A stretch of DNA of 64,000 nt from Raphanus sativus. Lineage: Eukaryota > Streptophyta > Magnoliopsida > Brassicales > Brassicaceae. Position 1 is the first letter of the stretch; each line of letters opens with the position of its first letter. The translations under genes were made by a program, and so were the position numbers. The stretch is taken from positions 3,224,001 through 3,288,000 of the forward strand of contig NC_079517.1 in the NCBI RefSeq assembly GCF_000801105.2. The letters run 5' to 3'. Below, piece by piece: positions 34,563 to 46,040 of the stretch. The notes beneath the pieces were generated by a model. It worked only from the letters and a program-made list of their open reading frames with translations. It was not told the DNA's origin and did no database searches.

Positions 34563-35589
34563 CGTTATCAGCACGATAGACCCTAAAACCCGAGCTACCT
34601 AAAAATCCTAAAAACTGACGAGACTTCAGAGAGGCGTATTTCCCAAACTGTGTAGAGCCAGAAGACGATTAAGCTATACACGTGAAGCTCTTGACGATAC
34701 GAACAAGTTGTCACAAACGGATTGCAGATCGGAGCACAGACGCGCTGTCACGCGCAGAATCAATAGCCGCCGTCGACATTACTTTGGAAACCCTAATCCT
34801 AATTTCGGACGAAAATTAAAATCGCCGTATCTCTCCAACCGTGAGGACTCAGACGACGAGTCACCTATCAAATTCAAGATCTCGACGAGAAGAATCCAAC
34901 GCCGTCGACCTCATCTCAATCCGATCTCGGAAGCGTTCTCAAGGTCTATTACAAGGAGCGCCGTCAACTTGATTCAAAACCCTAATTCGGCTGCAACTTC
35001 AAATCGATCTTTCTCTCAAACCGTAAGGAACCAGACGACGATCCAGATATCAAATCGAAGCCCTTGACGAGACGTATCCAGCGACGGAAACCCTGTGTCA
35101 GTCCGAGCCCAGACGCGCCCTCACGCTCAGCCACAGTACGTGCCGCCAGCTGTCCAATAACCAGTCCGCAGCTCTCTCCCTCTCTCTTTTTGGTGGTCCG
35201 GTTTCAGATCTTCTCAAACATAGGTAAACTAATCTGAAACTCTAAAAAAAAAACTCACAGATCGAATTTGGACTTTGTGTTAAAGGTTACGACAATTAAA
35301 ATCTTGCAAAACCCCTAACAACTCAGATTAATAAGTCCAAACTCATCCATGAGTAAATCGGAGCTCTTAAACCAAAAGTTCGATCAAGAGATTGTTAAAT
35401 CAATTAAAATCACAGCCTAAATGGTTTGCTGAATCTCGAAAACCTCTTTGATCTTAATGATCAAATCGATAAAACCTAGAAATCGATCAATCCCCTTTAA
35501 AATCTAAATCTGATCGATTTCATCAAAAAAAAAAAAAAAAAAAAAACCTAATTTTTGATTAACCTGAAATTCGATTGTCTACTTGATTG

Positions 35590-35890
35590 TTTGATAGAAA
35601 ATTTCGAAAATATAAAATTTCCATTTATAGAAAGTTTCGAAAATAGAAAGTTTTCATTTATAGAAAGTTTCGAAAATATAAAGTTTTCTTTTATAGAAAG
35701 TTTCCATTTATAGAAAGTTTCCATTTATAGAAAGTTTCGAAAATATAAAGTTTCCATTTATAGAAAATTTCGAAAATATAAAGTTTACTTTTATAGAAAG
35801 TTTCCATTTTTAGAAAGTTTCCATTTTTAGAAAGTTTCCATTTTTAGAAAGTTTCTTTTTATAGAAATTTTTTTTTTTCTGAAATTTCTT
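35590..35890 (+). repeat. Tandem ~17-bp array inside the Copia leader
   Basis: About 15 imperfect copies of TTTATAGAAAGTTTC(C/G)A sit between the 5' LTR and the gag remnant. Some alternate with AAAATATAAAG variants, giving a ~34-bp higher-order period. Confidence 0.8.
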
Positions 35891-36662
35891 TTTATAGAAT
35901 TTTATGGGAAACTTATCTCATTCATTGATCATCTAGAAATGTTTTCTAAGATTGCATCATAAAATGGAATCCGTAAAAGGCCTTGAAACCTTTTGTTTGA
36001 AAATCATTAAAAAGAGCCTTGAAAACCCTAAATCCGAATTGATTAAAGGTGAATGATTGATTTTCATGTTTGTTTGAATCAATTAAGTGTTGATTCACGT
36101 CTTAGCCGTGTGACTTTGAATTATTATTGCTAGAAGTAATCATTTGAAATGGTCGTATGACCTATTGCATCATAACTTCGATTATTTTGCTTGCATCAAT
36201 ACTTATTAAAAAAAAAAAAAAGTTGGGTACGTGTGATAAGAAGTATTGATATGAATAATAAAATTTTCTAAAAAGATTACTTAGCATAAATTAAGACATG
36301 TTTTGGATAATGTGATTTCAGATGTCGAATTTCGAAACTTCAGATTATACTACCCTAAAATCGTTATGGAAATAATTGATTGAAAATGGCAAATGAACAC
36401 TTCAGTAGTCCTGATGTCAAGAGGACTCGGACAGTGTATTAATCAAGATAATTATGTAACTGAAAGTGAAAAAAAAATAAAAAAAAAAAATAAAGCCATA
36501 ACAATTATGTGCTATCATCTCACTAAGGATCTGAGAGAGTAGCATGAAAATACTAGGGATCCTTATGACCTCTGGTCAAAACAAAACTTCAGATTCTCAA
36601 TGGTATTATGGCAAAAGGCCATGGATGAATGAAAGATTCTCAGGTTCTAGGATTTTGAATCC

Positions 36663-36887
36663 GTGGACAAATATCATTCTGCTCAAATGAGAATCACCTA
36701 TAGTTTTAAACTATGTGCTGAAGTGGTAATAGTAAAGGAATTATTTTATATGACCTATTCCACATTTCATTCAAAGGATATGTTGTTATCACATAAGTCT
36801 AAAGGTTTCACGACCTATAAAGACTTATTATCATGCCTATTGGCAGCCGAGAAAAGAAAGCAGAAAATTCGAGATACCATCAACTGA
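36663..36887 (+). pseudogene. Copia gag remnant
   Basis: A 74-codon open piece (MDKYHSAQMRITYSFKLCAE... LLAAEKRKQK) with the layout of UBN2/gag-polypeptide of Copia elements. The sequence upstream (from about 36322) continues the similarity, broken by stops. No CCHC knuckle is visible in frame. Confidence 0.6.
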
Positions 36888-39800
36888 TAGATAAAATTCA
36901 GTAAACATACATTGAGATACAAGAAAGTGATATGAAACCTCCTGAAAACATTGAGGATGAAAATGATATATAAGAAAAATCTGAGGAAGCCGTATGGAAA
37001 ATATAAATTGTGAGGTTGGCTTACACATTGATTAAAGAATCAAAGATTCAGACATTCTGATTTCATGTTTTATGTTTTGATTTGATTTGCTTGTCATTTA
37101 TAAAATTTATAGCAATAATAAAAGTTGATTCTGGTCTTATATTATTTTGCTTGATTTGCTTGATAATTTCTTGATTGATAAATGACAAATGAAAATTTAG
37201 AAAATGAATATAGTAATTAAAATTGTCCGACCAAATGCATTGCCTAAAAGAGGCATGAATTATTCACCCAAATAAAAGACCCATTTGAGTTATAAAGTTT
37301 TGAAAATGAATGGTTTCCACATTGAACCAATGAGCAAAGAAAAAAAAAAGTTCATTCAAGATTATAAATAAAAACTGCCCAAGGCATAGAAATGGTCGAG
37401 ATTGTACTCCCGGCTGATTTAAACTATGCTAAAAGATCAGTATGATAAAGGCAAAAGGCCTAGGTAACCAGATAGGTTGACCACGAAATTTTATACACTT
37501 TATGGCATGACTGGACTAGCCATCCAGGTCTTTAAAATTGATGCAAAGATTGATATCAAATAAAGGCACAAAAGAGTTATCCCATAAAATCTCACGTTGT
37601 GTAACATGTACACAAGGAAAACTCAATAGGCTATAATGTTCCAAGTATCTAAAAGATTTATAAGCATGTTCATGAGGGGGAGAAATGACACTCCCGTGGT
37701 ACATGAACAACACTAAAAATCCGAGTGAGATGGTCTATGACCATGATAGAACTTGGCCGAATTCTTTGTGATACAAAGATCACTAGCTAATGCTTGGGAA
37801 CACATGGATTTACATGTAATAAAAATATGCATCAGGCCATATAAAGTGAGCATAGATATTCCCATCTAAGAATGATAAAGGGTCATGATCCAGACATAGA
37901 CCATCCTAAGAGATTATGTTTAGACCACCACAATAATATGTGCCGTCTAGGATGGAACCTCATAAGAAGATGAGATAAAATTGGGAATATATGTTGGATA
38001 TGAGAATGTCTTCCTCCCACGATTTTATAAGAGACCTTGAGCCAAAATATGGGTGATCAGATTAAGGCCAGGTTTACGGATTACATGATGAATCCGACTA
38101 TCCAACATCAGGGGGAGAAAGAAATAAGCTGGTACAAGTATAAAGAGAAATGGAATGGTATTAACCATCCTTGTCTTGGCAAGATCCTCGGACCAGAGAA
38201 TATGATTTAAGACGTCCAAAGAAAGATCATACAAAGCTAGCTAAAAGAATGCCAGACAGATTAGACCCGAAAAGAAAAGAAAAAGAATGACTAAGTCATA
38301 CCAGCTTAAGCACCACGAAGTTAATGTCCTATAAGAGACATAATCAAGTTGCTATAAAGTCTAAAGATAGACCAATGTGTTCCATAAGATAAGGAACCTC
38401 GGAAATAAAAAGAAAGGTGCATAGAAATGACATATCCGAGGTCATAAGAGAAACCAGACCAGACATTGAGATAAGGCTGCGCAGCTAAACATCTAAGATA
38501 CCAGACCATGTAGTTTGGGACGCCAAACTGCAAGGTAAATGAAGGTTCTTAGTAAGAATGAAATCTCTAATCGATTAGTTCATGTCTGGAACACAATGGA
38601 ACACTATAAAAGAAGTGTCGACACATAAAAGATAAAGATGCATAAGGAAATAGCACTTGAGTTTAAAAGATATAAGCGAGGATCAGAACCCCCGAGAATA
38701 CAAGAATGCATTCATAGACTAAAGGAAACCGTGGGGTTCAAAGAAAGATTCAAAGAATCTATAAAAGAGATTGGTGTATTGGCCATATATAGAAACACCA
38801 TCTGATAAGATAAAACCAGTGAAAAATAGGTTCTGTGTGGGAAAAGAAAAGAAATCGTGAGACATAGACTAAGGTGTTCATATTCCTATTTAAAGTATTC
38901 AAGGAATGGCTTGATTACACAAAGGATACTCACAGAGACCAAAGGAACAGATTATAAGGAGATATACTCCTATGTGGTGGATGCTACTACAAATTCGAAA
39001 AGGTCTGGATATAAGTAAGAAAGAAATGTAGTAAGTAGCATATTGATCACTGGATAAAGAAATGATAAAAGTATCAAAAAGATGAGAAAAGAAATTCTCA
39101 TAGAATAGTTTTGTTCCTAAGCTATTCATGGACTGAAATGAAAGGCAGCTGCGTATAAGGCATATAATGCATATAAAGGATAAGACTAAGTGATACTTAG
39201 TAAAAGGAGTTCTATAAGAATGATCCAGATCAGTCAATGCATATAGTATATAAAGAAAATCCTTTGTGTATTGAGATTACTGGTCCAACGAATTGAGAAT
39301 GGGAAAATGAGATGGTTATAAGAGAAAATGAAACCATCCGATCCAAGCCAAAGGTCCATATCGACCAAGGCATGTTCTGCCTCGTTCCGGCCCCATTTCG
39401 ATCTGTCCTCCTTGGTCTTGTTCCGGTCCAAACCGTCCAAATGGGACGAACAGCTTGTTGACCCAAAAGAGGCTTAGTTTTGAGAAACATCAAAACTATA
39501 ATATGGTTGTCATTCATAAAAGTTATGGACGGGACACACAGTGGACAACTGTATGATCCGAATGGACCATGAATCTCTGAAAGAATTTATGGTCGAGATC
39601 CATCCATGGTAGATGGATGAGAATAAATGTAATATTCCCATGTATTGAAAGTCCATATGTTCTGGTCAAGAATCATAGAACAAGTCCGACCATATTTATG
39701 AAATGGACGAAAGATTTTGGTTTATTTATACTAATCAAACAAAGAGAATTTGGTTAGTTTTTACTGATGCAGGATATCTTTCAGACCCCCACCAGGCAAG

Positions 39801-40205
39801 TCGCGAGGTCGTTTGGTTATGGTCCATGACCAACCAAATTCGTGTGCCAGTCAAGTGTCATCCGTCCATAGAGTGATCAGCAACAAGAAGGTACATCCTG
39901 ACCACATCTTAATGGAGTTCCAGAAGACATAAAGACGTTCAGGAAGCTACCAGTTCATTCATAGAAGAATTCAGCTGATCCCTTCACCGAGACACTACCG
40001 ACCGCGACGTTCGAGGAGCATGTGCACCAGATTAGGATGCACAAGTTCAGAGACCCACACGGAGGTCCAAACCAGGGGGAGTAGTGTGTGCTGTACTCTT
40101 TTTCCTTCACTTCGGTTTTGTCCCACTGGGTTTTCCGAGTAAGGTTTTAACGAGGCAGCATTAGCACACTACGAGCTCTATATGGTTCTGGCATCCAAGG
40201 GGGAG

Positions 40206-40370
40206 TGTTATGAATAATTGCTTATGTGGATGTCCAGCCCATTAGTTTATTTACTTGTAGTCTTGGACCATTCATGGCTTTTATGTATTAACCCATAACC
40301 GACATGTAACTCCTATATAAGGAACACTTCTACGATGAAATAAGATAACAGAAAGATTACTTTCCCAACA
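40206..40370 (+). repeat. Copia-like 3' LTR
   Basis: 165 bp, identical by eye to the 5' LTR. Confidence 0.9.
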
Positions 40371-41703
40371 AATACTTGTTTTTTCAGTTAAATTAAAGTG
40401 TTGTCCTAATATAAATTAAGTTACTTATTTTAATGTTTGTCTTTTTCAGTTGAGTTAATGTGTTGTCCTAATATAAAATTTAACTTTCCTTCTCTATTAA
40501 ATCAATTTCGAAATTATTTATAGTTTTATTAATGCTGTCTTTTCAGTTTAATAAATACATTTCCTAATTCTAAATTTACCACATTTAATTATAATAAAAA
40601 TCGCATATAGTATGGTAGGAAAATTATTGTGCCATTACTATCTTTTAATATTCGAACCAAACCAATTTTTATGTTAAGTTTAAGTTTTTAGCATACATTA
40701 TTCAAATTTATTTGTTATATATATTTTTACTTTTATATTTTAAGAATTTTAATTTTTTAAAAAAAAATTAAATGAGTTATCCAAACCAGACCATGAACCG
40801 AAATTATAAATATCCGAATGAGACTAAAACCTTTCACCCCGAAAACCTAAAACCCAAAAAGACCTAAATCAAACCCGAATGGATATCCGAACGCTCATGT
40901 CTACTACAAGATATAGAAACCGAATCACCTTATTTATTTTCGAAAAATTATTTTCCATTGACTTTCTCATCCGTCTACAGTAGTAATTATGAAAACTAAT
41001 TGTCAAAATCCAATCTGAAAATTATTGGACACGTAAGCCCATTTATAATAAATTAGCAGTTAGATCAAATATATATTATATTACATTTAATTTTCTTACA
41101 AATTTTAATCTTAATTTTTATATATCCCAAATTGGTTAAAAGTTTAACAATTATTATTTTTTACAAATTTTATAATTAATGTATCATGTTTAATAGCATA
41201 CTAACCATATTGTCTATTTTCATACTTATCATTCAAAAAATTTGTTTGCTATATATCTTACACATACATCTAATCATAGATGTTAGATTTGTTTAGGTGA
41301 TCTCCAGTGTTGGTGATACATTTTACGTTAAACACAAAAATATAAAATTACTAATTTAATATGATTATATTTACAAATATAACATTTAGTACACACACAA
41401 ATTAAAATTTAAAATTAAATACCGAGTGAGATTATTTTTTTAACAAATTTATATTAATAGAAATTCCAAATATTTGGAATTCGAAAGCATTATGATCCAC
41501 ACCTATAATATTTTAATTAGGATAATTGAATTTATATAAGAATATTTTATTAAAATTTTAATTTTAATTTTTGTTATAACTACAAAAAAATAGTTTTTGA
41601 TTTAAATTTATGATACAAATACATCATTTAATACAAACAAAAAAACTAAACACAGAAAATAAATACCCGTGCGGTCGCACGGATCAAGATCTAGTTGTAT
41701 GTT

Positions 41704-41738
41704 AAGACATTAGTATTTTTTTGATAAAGACATTAGTA
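41704..41738 (-). repeat. Micro-insertion of 11 bp, 12-bp direct repeats
   Basis: AAGACATTAGTA occurs at 41704-41715 and 41727-41738. On minus the insert reads TATC then seven A's. It lies just outside the Helitron 3' end. Confidence 0.6.
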
Positions 41739-42235
41739 GTTAATTGCTTCTCTCTTTTTTCTGTAGTGGTTAAAGGTGGATATTCCCGTGGACATCTCAA
41801 GAGAGTCAATTGTTGAAACGTCTTTTAGTTGCTTCTTTGAATATACTTGTGTGTTCATTCGAAAATATACTAACAAAGTAACAATATGCCAATATCAGCT
41901 GGTTCAGCGGTCTTAAAGAGCGACATCGCAGTCATAGCTATTCCATTTGCTGCTCCTCTTTGGCTTTGATCCTGTCGATTCATAAAAAAATAATTAAAAG
42001 TTATAAGAGAAATGAAAACTGGTCCATATTTTACATTCTCGGTCGCCTTAATGCTGGGCCACAGAAATTCAATTATTTAACTTGTGAACTTTTTTATCAA
42101 AGTGTTTTTTTTTCTCTTTGATCTTTGTAAACGTAAATTTTAGTTTTTCTCAATTTTTCAAAATTTAATTTAATTATTTTCCATTAGTAAAGTATACTGT
42201 TGGAGGGAGCTTTCATAAAGATTTATTACCACGTG

Positions 42236-42281
42236 AATGTCAAAACCCATTTTTTTTTTAACACATAATGTCAAAACCCAT
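42236..42281 (-). repeat. Micro-insertion of 16 bp, 15-bp direct repeats
   Basis: AATGTCAAAACCCAT occurs at 42236-42250 and 42267-42281. On minus the insert reads ATGTGTT then A's. A third, single copy of the target (42366-42379) has no insert. Confidence 0.68.
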
Positions 42282-42766
42282 TTATATTTTGTAATAAATA
42301 CATTGTTGGAGGGCGCTCTCATTCAATCAAACATGGTAAGTAGGTAACTAAGTCTTCACCACGTGAATGTCAAAACCCTATATACATTTGGTACGAACGC
42401 CACCACTAACTGGAATAGTTTGGTACCAAAAAGAAAGGGGGCGTTAAAAGTCACTTTCAATCGAGCTGCATTAAAGAAACTGTGAACGGTTTTTTAGCAA
42501 ACCGGCCCAGTCATTATATTGTGTTGCCGAGTACATATACCACCACATCAGGACTGGGTCCACTTCTATTCCATCTTCATCCCTATCTTTTATGAAAATG
42601 TCATAGATGTTTCTATAGTTTTTGGTAGAAAATCAGACAAGTCAAAACCCAAGAAACAAAGAAATTGAAATCCTAAGGTTAGTGAAATATCATAACCGTT
42701 ACTTTCGAATCTAGAACTAAAAGAGTTAACTTCCATACATTTCCCTGCCACTGCTTTCAATGAATT

Positions 42767-43655
42767 TCATCTTCCAGCCGTGGTTAAAAACGGTTTGAAC
42801 GTGAGAGCTACTCCAACCAGGACTATTATTTTCAGTACAAATAAGACCATATGCGATCCTGCATTTATTTTCAATTATTTTTGTTAACCATAAGTATTAC
42901 TGAGTATCATATAGATGGCCAAATTGGACGCTATGAAATACTTGGTAAGAATGCGACGTTTAGTCCTGAGAAACATAATTGTGTGTTCATTCGGAAAATA
43001 TACTTACAAAAATATACTTACAACATGCTAGCACCAGCTGGTCCAACGGTCTTAAAGAGAAACATCGCAGTAATAGCTATTCCATCAGCAGCCCCTCTTT
43101 GGTTTTGATCATGTTGTTCCATAAAAGTATAAAGTTATATATGAGAAACAAAAAAAATAGGTCATAATTTACAAAAGACAGAAGAATGTAGTTTTTACCA
43201 CAACTTTGTTTTGCAGGATAAACAAGCCAGACACCCACACATACAAAAGCTAAATGTGTCAGAAGGATTGTAAGCCGAGAATTATATTGACATGAGCTTT
43301 TACTTTATGTATATACAGACTATATCCACACAAATGGGAACAAAAGAAAAAGGATTAGCTTTTGCTTTTGGACTTACACTTAGCACATTGATGAGGATTG
43401 ATCCATAGTTCAACAATAAGCTTAGACTGAAACATGATAAATAGCTATAAATGGAATACTCATTTGTATTGGTATCATCAATGCCTGAAACAAAAATAAA
43501 ATTTCGGAAGAACAATCTCTATCTTATTGCATTCGAGTGCACTATTTATAATTATAATATGCAGATAAGCATAAGTCACATCAAAGTGTATCAACTGACC
43601 GCAGCAAAACTGGTTCCTAGCAGTTCTCTCGGCCAAAGGATACCCAAAAACCTGA
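42767..43655 (-). pseudogene. ZIF-family pseudogene C, 5'-truncated tandem copy
   Basis: Recognisable exons on minus: last exon 42767-42858 (SHMVLFVLKIIVLVGVALTF ... stop); [20 protein letters not shown] at about 43025-43108; [10 protein letters not shown] at about 43199-43232; SLLLNYGSILINVLS at about 43375-43425; and QVFGYPLAERT at about 43600-43655. Substituted key residues ([11 protein letters not shown] for [11 protein letters not shown]), the missing SWSERR...LPG exon and the absence of the N-terminal half make it non-functional. It is closest to pseudogene B, with which it also shares flanking sequence. Confidence 0.85.
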
Positions 43656-44159
43656 AAGGAGAATGCAGAGACCTAAAGAATTGCTGATAAGTAAAAATAG
43701 AGGACGCAGAGACATCTGTAGATTTTTTTATTTTTTTATTTTTTATTTTTTTGGTCAACCCTGTAGATTTTTTTTATATATATATGTTTTCTCTCCAAAT
43801 GATAGAGATGGATCTGATAATTGAGCTAATTCATTTATAATGGTCCGTCAGAAGAGCGATATCAAATTGTTTGGGCCTTATTTTAGGTAACAAACCCATT
43901 GATAATTTTGGGCCTCTAGTAGAAGATCCAGTCCAAGTTTGAAACCTAATCTAATTTCGTAAAAAAATAAAAAATAAAAAATAAAAGAAACCAACTCCAC
44001 CATATTTAATTGGTGATAACTGATAGATGAGGCATAGACTTTCTATGATAAGTAACCCAGTAGCAGAATTATCTTCTGCTTCCATCCATTGGACCGAAAA
44101 GAAGATAAAAAAGAAAAAGAAAAATATCTTAAGGTGTGGAAGCTCTGCAGCGCTCATCC
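43656..44159. other. SIG4 upstream region
   Basis: AT-rich promoter/leader of SIG4. It includes a T-rich micro-insertion scar at 43716-43774. Confidence 0.5.
43716..43774 (-). repeat. Micro-insertion of 31 bp, 14-bp direct repeats
   Basis: CTGTAGATTTTTTT occurs at 43716-43729 and 43761-43774. On minus the insert reads GGTTGACC followed by an A-rich run with single T's. Confidence 0.62.
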
Positions 44160-45959
44160 ATGGCCACCATACCCACCACAGCCACCGCCACCATGTGTCC
44201 CTCTCCTCCTCTCCCAACAATTTCTCCCTTACTCAGAACAAGTCATCAATGTCAACCATCTCCTTCTTCATTATCATCCACATCTTCCATAAAGCTTGGT
44301 ACCACTCTGTTTTTCAATGAAGCCACCGTGGATAGAGCGGCTGAGAGCTCTGTGGTGATCAAACCTGAGAAATGGGGATCTCAGTTAGAAAAGAGGAGGA
44401 AGAGGAGGAGGAGGAGAAGAGCAGGTTTCGAGCGTCTGGAGCCTGAAGAAGAAGATGAAAATATTGACCAAGAAGTAGAACCAGTAGCAGAACCAGTTAG
44501 TGTTCCCGTTGGAACTTCACGATCTGGTTTCTTGAGCCGTTCAGAAGAGGTTCAGCTTTGCTTGTACCTCAAGGTATAATAGTGGTACATTATTTATGGA
44601 AAGTTTTCGAATATCTCGCCGAGGCAACAACTTAAAAACTTTCTTTTTTCTGGTAACAAACAGGAAGGAGCTATACTTGAAAATCTTGGAGCAAGTGTTG
44701 AAGAGAACGAAATGGTATCAGTTTTGCTGTCAAGCACTGGCAAAGGCAAGAAGAAGCGCAGCGCTAATGAGATACTATGCAGAAGAAGAGAAGCGAGAGA
44801 AAAGATTACTCGTTGTTACCGGAGGCTCGTTGTCTCTATAGCAACAGGATACCAAGGCAAAGGGTTGAATCTGCAAGACCTGATTCAAGAAGGAAGCATA
44901 GGGCTTCTTCGAGGAGCTGAGAGGTTTGATCCTGAACGTGGCTACAAACTATCAACTTACGTCTACTGGTGGATCAAACAGGCCATCCTTAGAGCTATTG
45001 CTCATAAGTCTAGACTAGTCAAATTGCCGGTGAGCCCTGCATCTCTAATTCTTACATTTTTATTGAGTTAATAAGAGTCTCACATCCTTTAAAAGACCAA
45101 TTATAAGTTGCTGCTATTTTTTTGACGTTACCTAAATGCATCAGCCATTAGAAATGTGATTTAAGTTTAATATTTTAAATGATAAATAAAAATTAGTAAA
45201 AGTTACAATTGGTTACACATTTCTTTTGATAAAAAATAATGTATTATGAAACTACAAAAAAATTATCTAAAACATCATATATATTTTGAAACGGAGAGAG
45301 TATATAACATGGAAAATAAACTACAGTGGGTTCCTGTGAAGTGGTAAGTGATTAGTGAATGCATCGTTTTAGCTTGTTGTGTGTAGGGAAGCATGTGGGA
45401 GTTAACGGCGAAAGTTGCAGAAGCTAGTAATGTTTTAACCAGAAAACTAAGACGAGCACCAAGCTCCGAAGAGATTGCAGAGCACCTCAACATCAATGTT
45501 TCAGCGGTTAGACTTGCTGTGGACCGAAGCAGATCCCCTGTTTCCTTGGACAGAGTCGCATCTCATTATGGCCGCATGACATTGCAGGTACACTTGTTTC
45601 AATTTTTTTTTTTTTAATAGTAGTGAGAGAAAAATGAGTAACTCTTGAGAGTTTTTTGACTGATGACTCAGGAGATTGTAAGGGGACCAGATGAAACGAG
45701 GCCAGAGGAGATGGTGAAAAGGGAGCACATGAAGGAGGGGATTAAGCAGCTTTTGGGAACTCTCACCGCTAGAGAATCTAGAGTGTTGGGACTCTACTTT
45801 GGTCTCAACGGAGAGACTCCCATGTCTTTTGAAGAGATAGGTAAGTCGTTGAAGCTTTCAAGAGAGAGGGTAAGGCAGATCAATGGGATTGCCTTGACGA
45901 AGCTACGAAATGTACATAATGTGAATGATCTGAGAATATACTATTCCTCTAGCGAATAA
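44160..45959 (+). CDS. SIG4: Plastid RNA polymerase sigma factor SIG4 (SigD)
   Basis: Four exons: 44160-44573, 44664-45029, 45387-45587 and 45672-45959 (all phase 0), 422 residues. It directs the bacterial-type plastid RNA polymerase; in Arabidopsis SIG4 is needed mainly for ndhF transcription. Start chosen at MATIPTTATA rather than the in-frame ATG at 44136, because this matches the family N-terminus. A Ser/Thr/Pro-rich chloroplast transit peptide leads, then a basic patch (EKRRKRRRRRRAG). Sigma-70 region 2 is complete: GLNLQDLIQEGSIGLLRGAE, then FDPERGYKLSTYVYWWIKQA. Region 3 covers WELTAKVAEASNVLTRKLRR. Region 4.2 is MSFEEIGKSLKLSRERVRQI. It faces the UPF0114 gene tail to tail, 81 bp apart. 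Confidence 0.96.
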
Positions 45960-46040
45960 ACATAATAAACAAAGAACATTGGTTGTTCAAATATACAGAA
46001 GCTTCAACTTATATTGGATTTGGTTCTGTAAATAATACAC

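Larger units (their letters stand above)
34393..40375 (+). mobile_element. Copia-like LTR retrotransposon with identical LTRs and decayed coding region
   Basis: Two 165-bp LTRs (34398-34562 and 40206-40370) look identical base for base, start TG, end CA, and are flanked by the 5-bp duplication AATAC (34393-34397 and 40371-40375). A TTATCAGCACGA priming-type motif follows the left LTR, and AAGGGGGAG precedes the right LTR. Interior remnants run in Copia order: a gag-like stretch near 36660-36887, a GAG-pre-integrase-like patch near 37510 (W-H-D...SHPG), an RNase-H-like patch near 39760 (FTDAGYLSDPHQARS) and the conserved Copia tail near 40090-40180. The pol region has many stops in every frame. 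Confidence 0.88.
34287..41694 (+). mobile_element. Non-autonomous Helitron interrupted by a Copia-like element
   Basis: 5' end TCTATATTATTAAAATAAAAG at 34287, after host A. 3' end hairpin CCGTGCG-GT-CGCACGG at 41667-41682, then CTAG at 41691-41694 and host T. Without the nested 5.98-kb LTR element and its duplication the Helitron is about 1.43 kb. It encodes no protein. It lies in the intron of ZIF pseudogene B and includes a decayed piece of the hAT-like repeat seen at 24.4 kb. Confidence 0.85.
33233..41972 (-). pseudogene. ZIF-family pseudogene B: two exons separated by nested transposons
   Basis: The last exon, 33233-33330, is intact (acceptor, then SHMVFFVMNVIVVVGVALTF and a stop). The [20 protein letters not shown] exon remains at about 41889-41972. 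Between them a LINE fragment (33402-34215) and a Helitron containing a Copia-like element (34287-41694) have entered. The exon encoding the SWSERR...LPG segment, and everything 5' of the DQSQR exon, are missing or unrecognisable. Flank similarity to pseudogene C shows that the two arose by tandem duplication. It probably represents the ZIF1 position. Confidence 0.85.

Noticed and set aside
35521..35545. Poly(A) run as a sign of a further retroposon
   Set aside because: It lies inside the Copia leader without flanking repeats.
38899..39517. Minus-strand membrane-like frames inside the Copia element
   Set aside because: They are antisense to decayed pol sequence; hydrophobicity comes from the A/G-rich sense strand.
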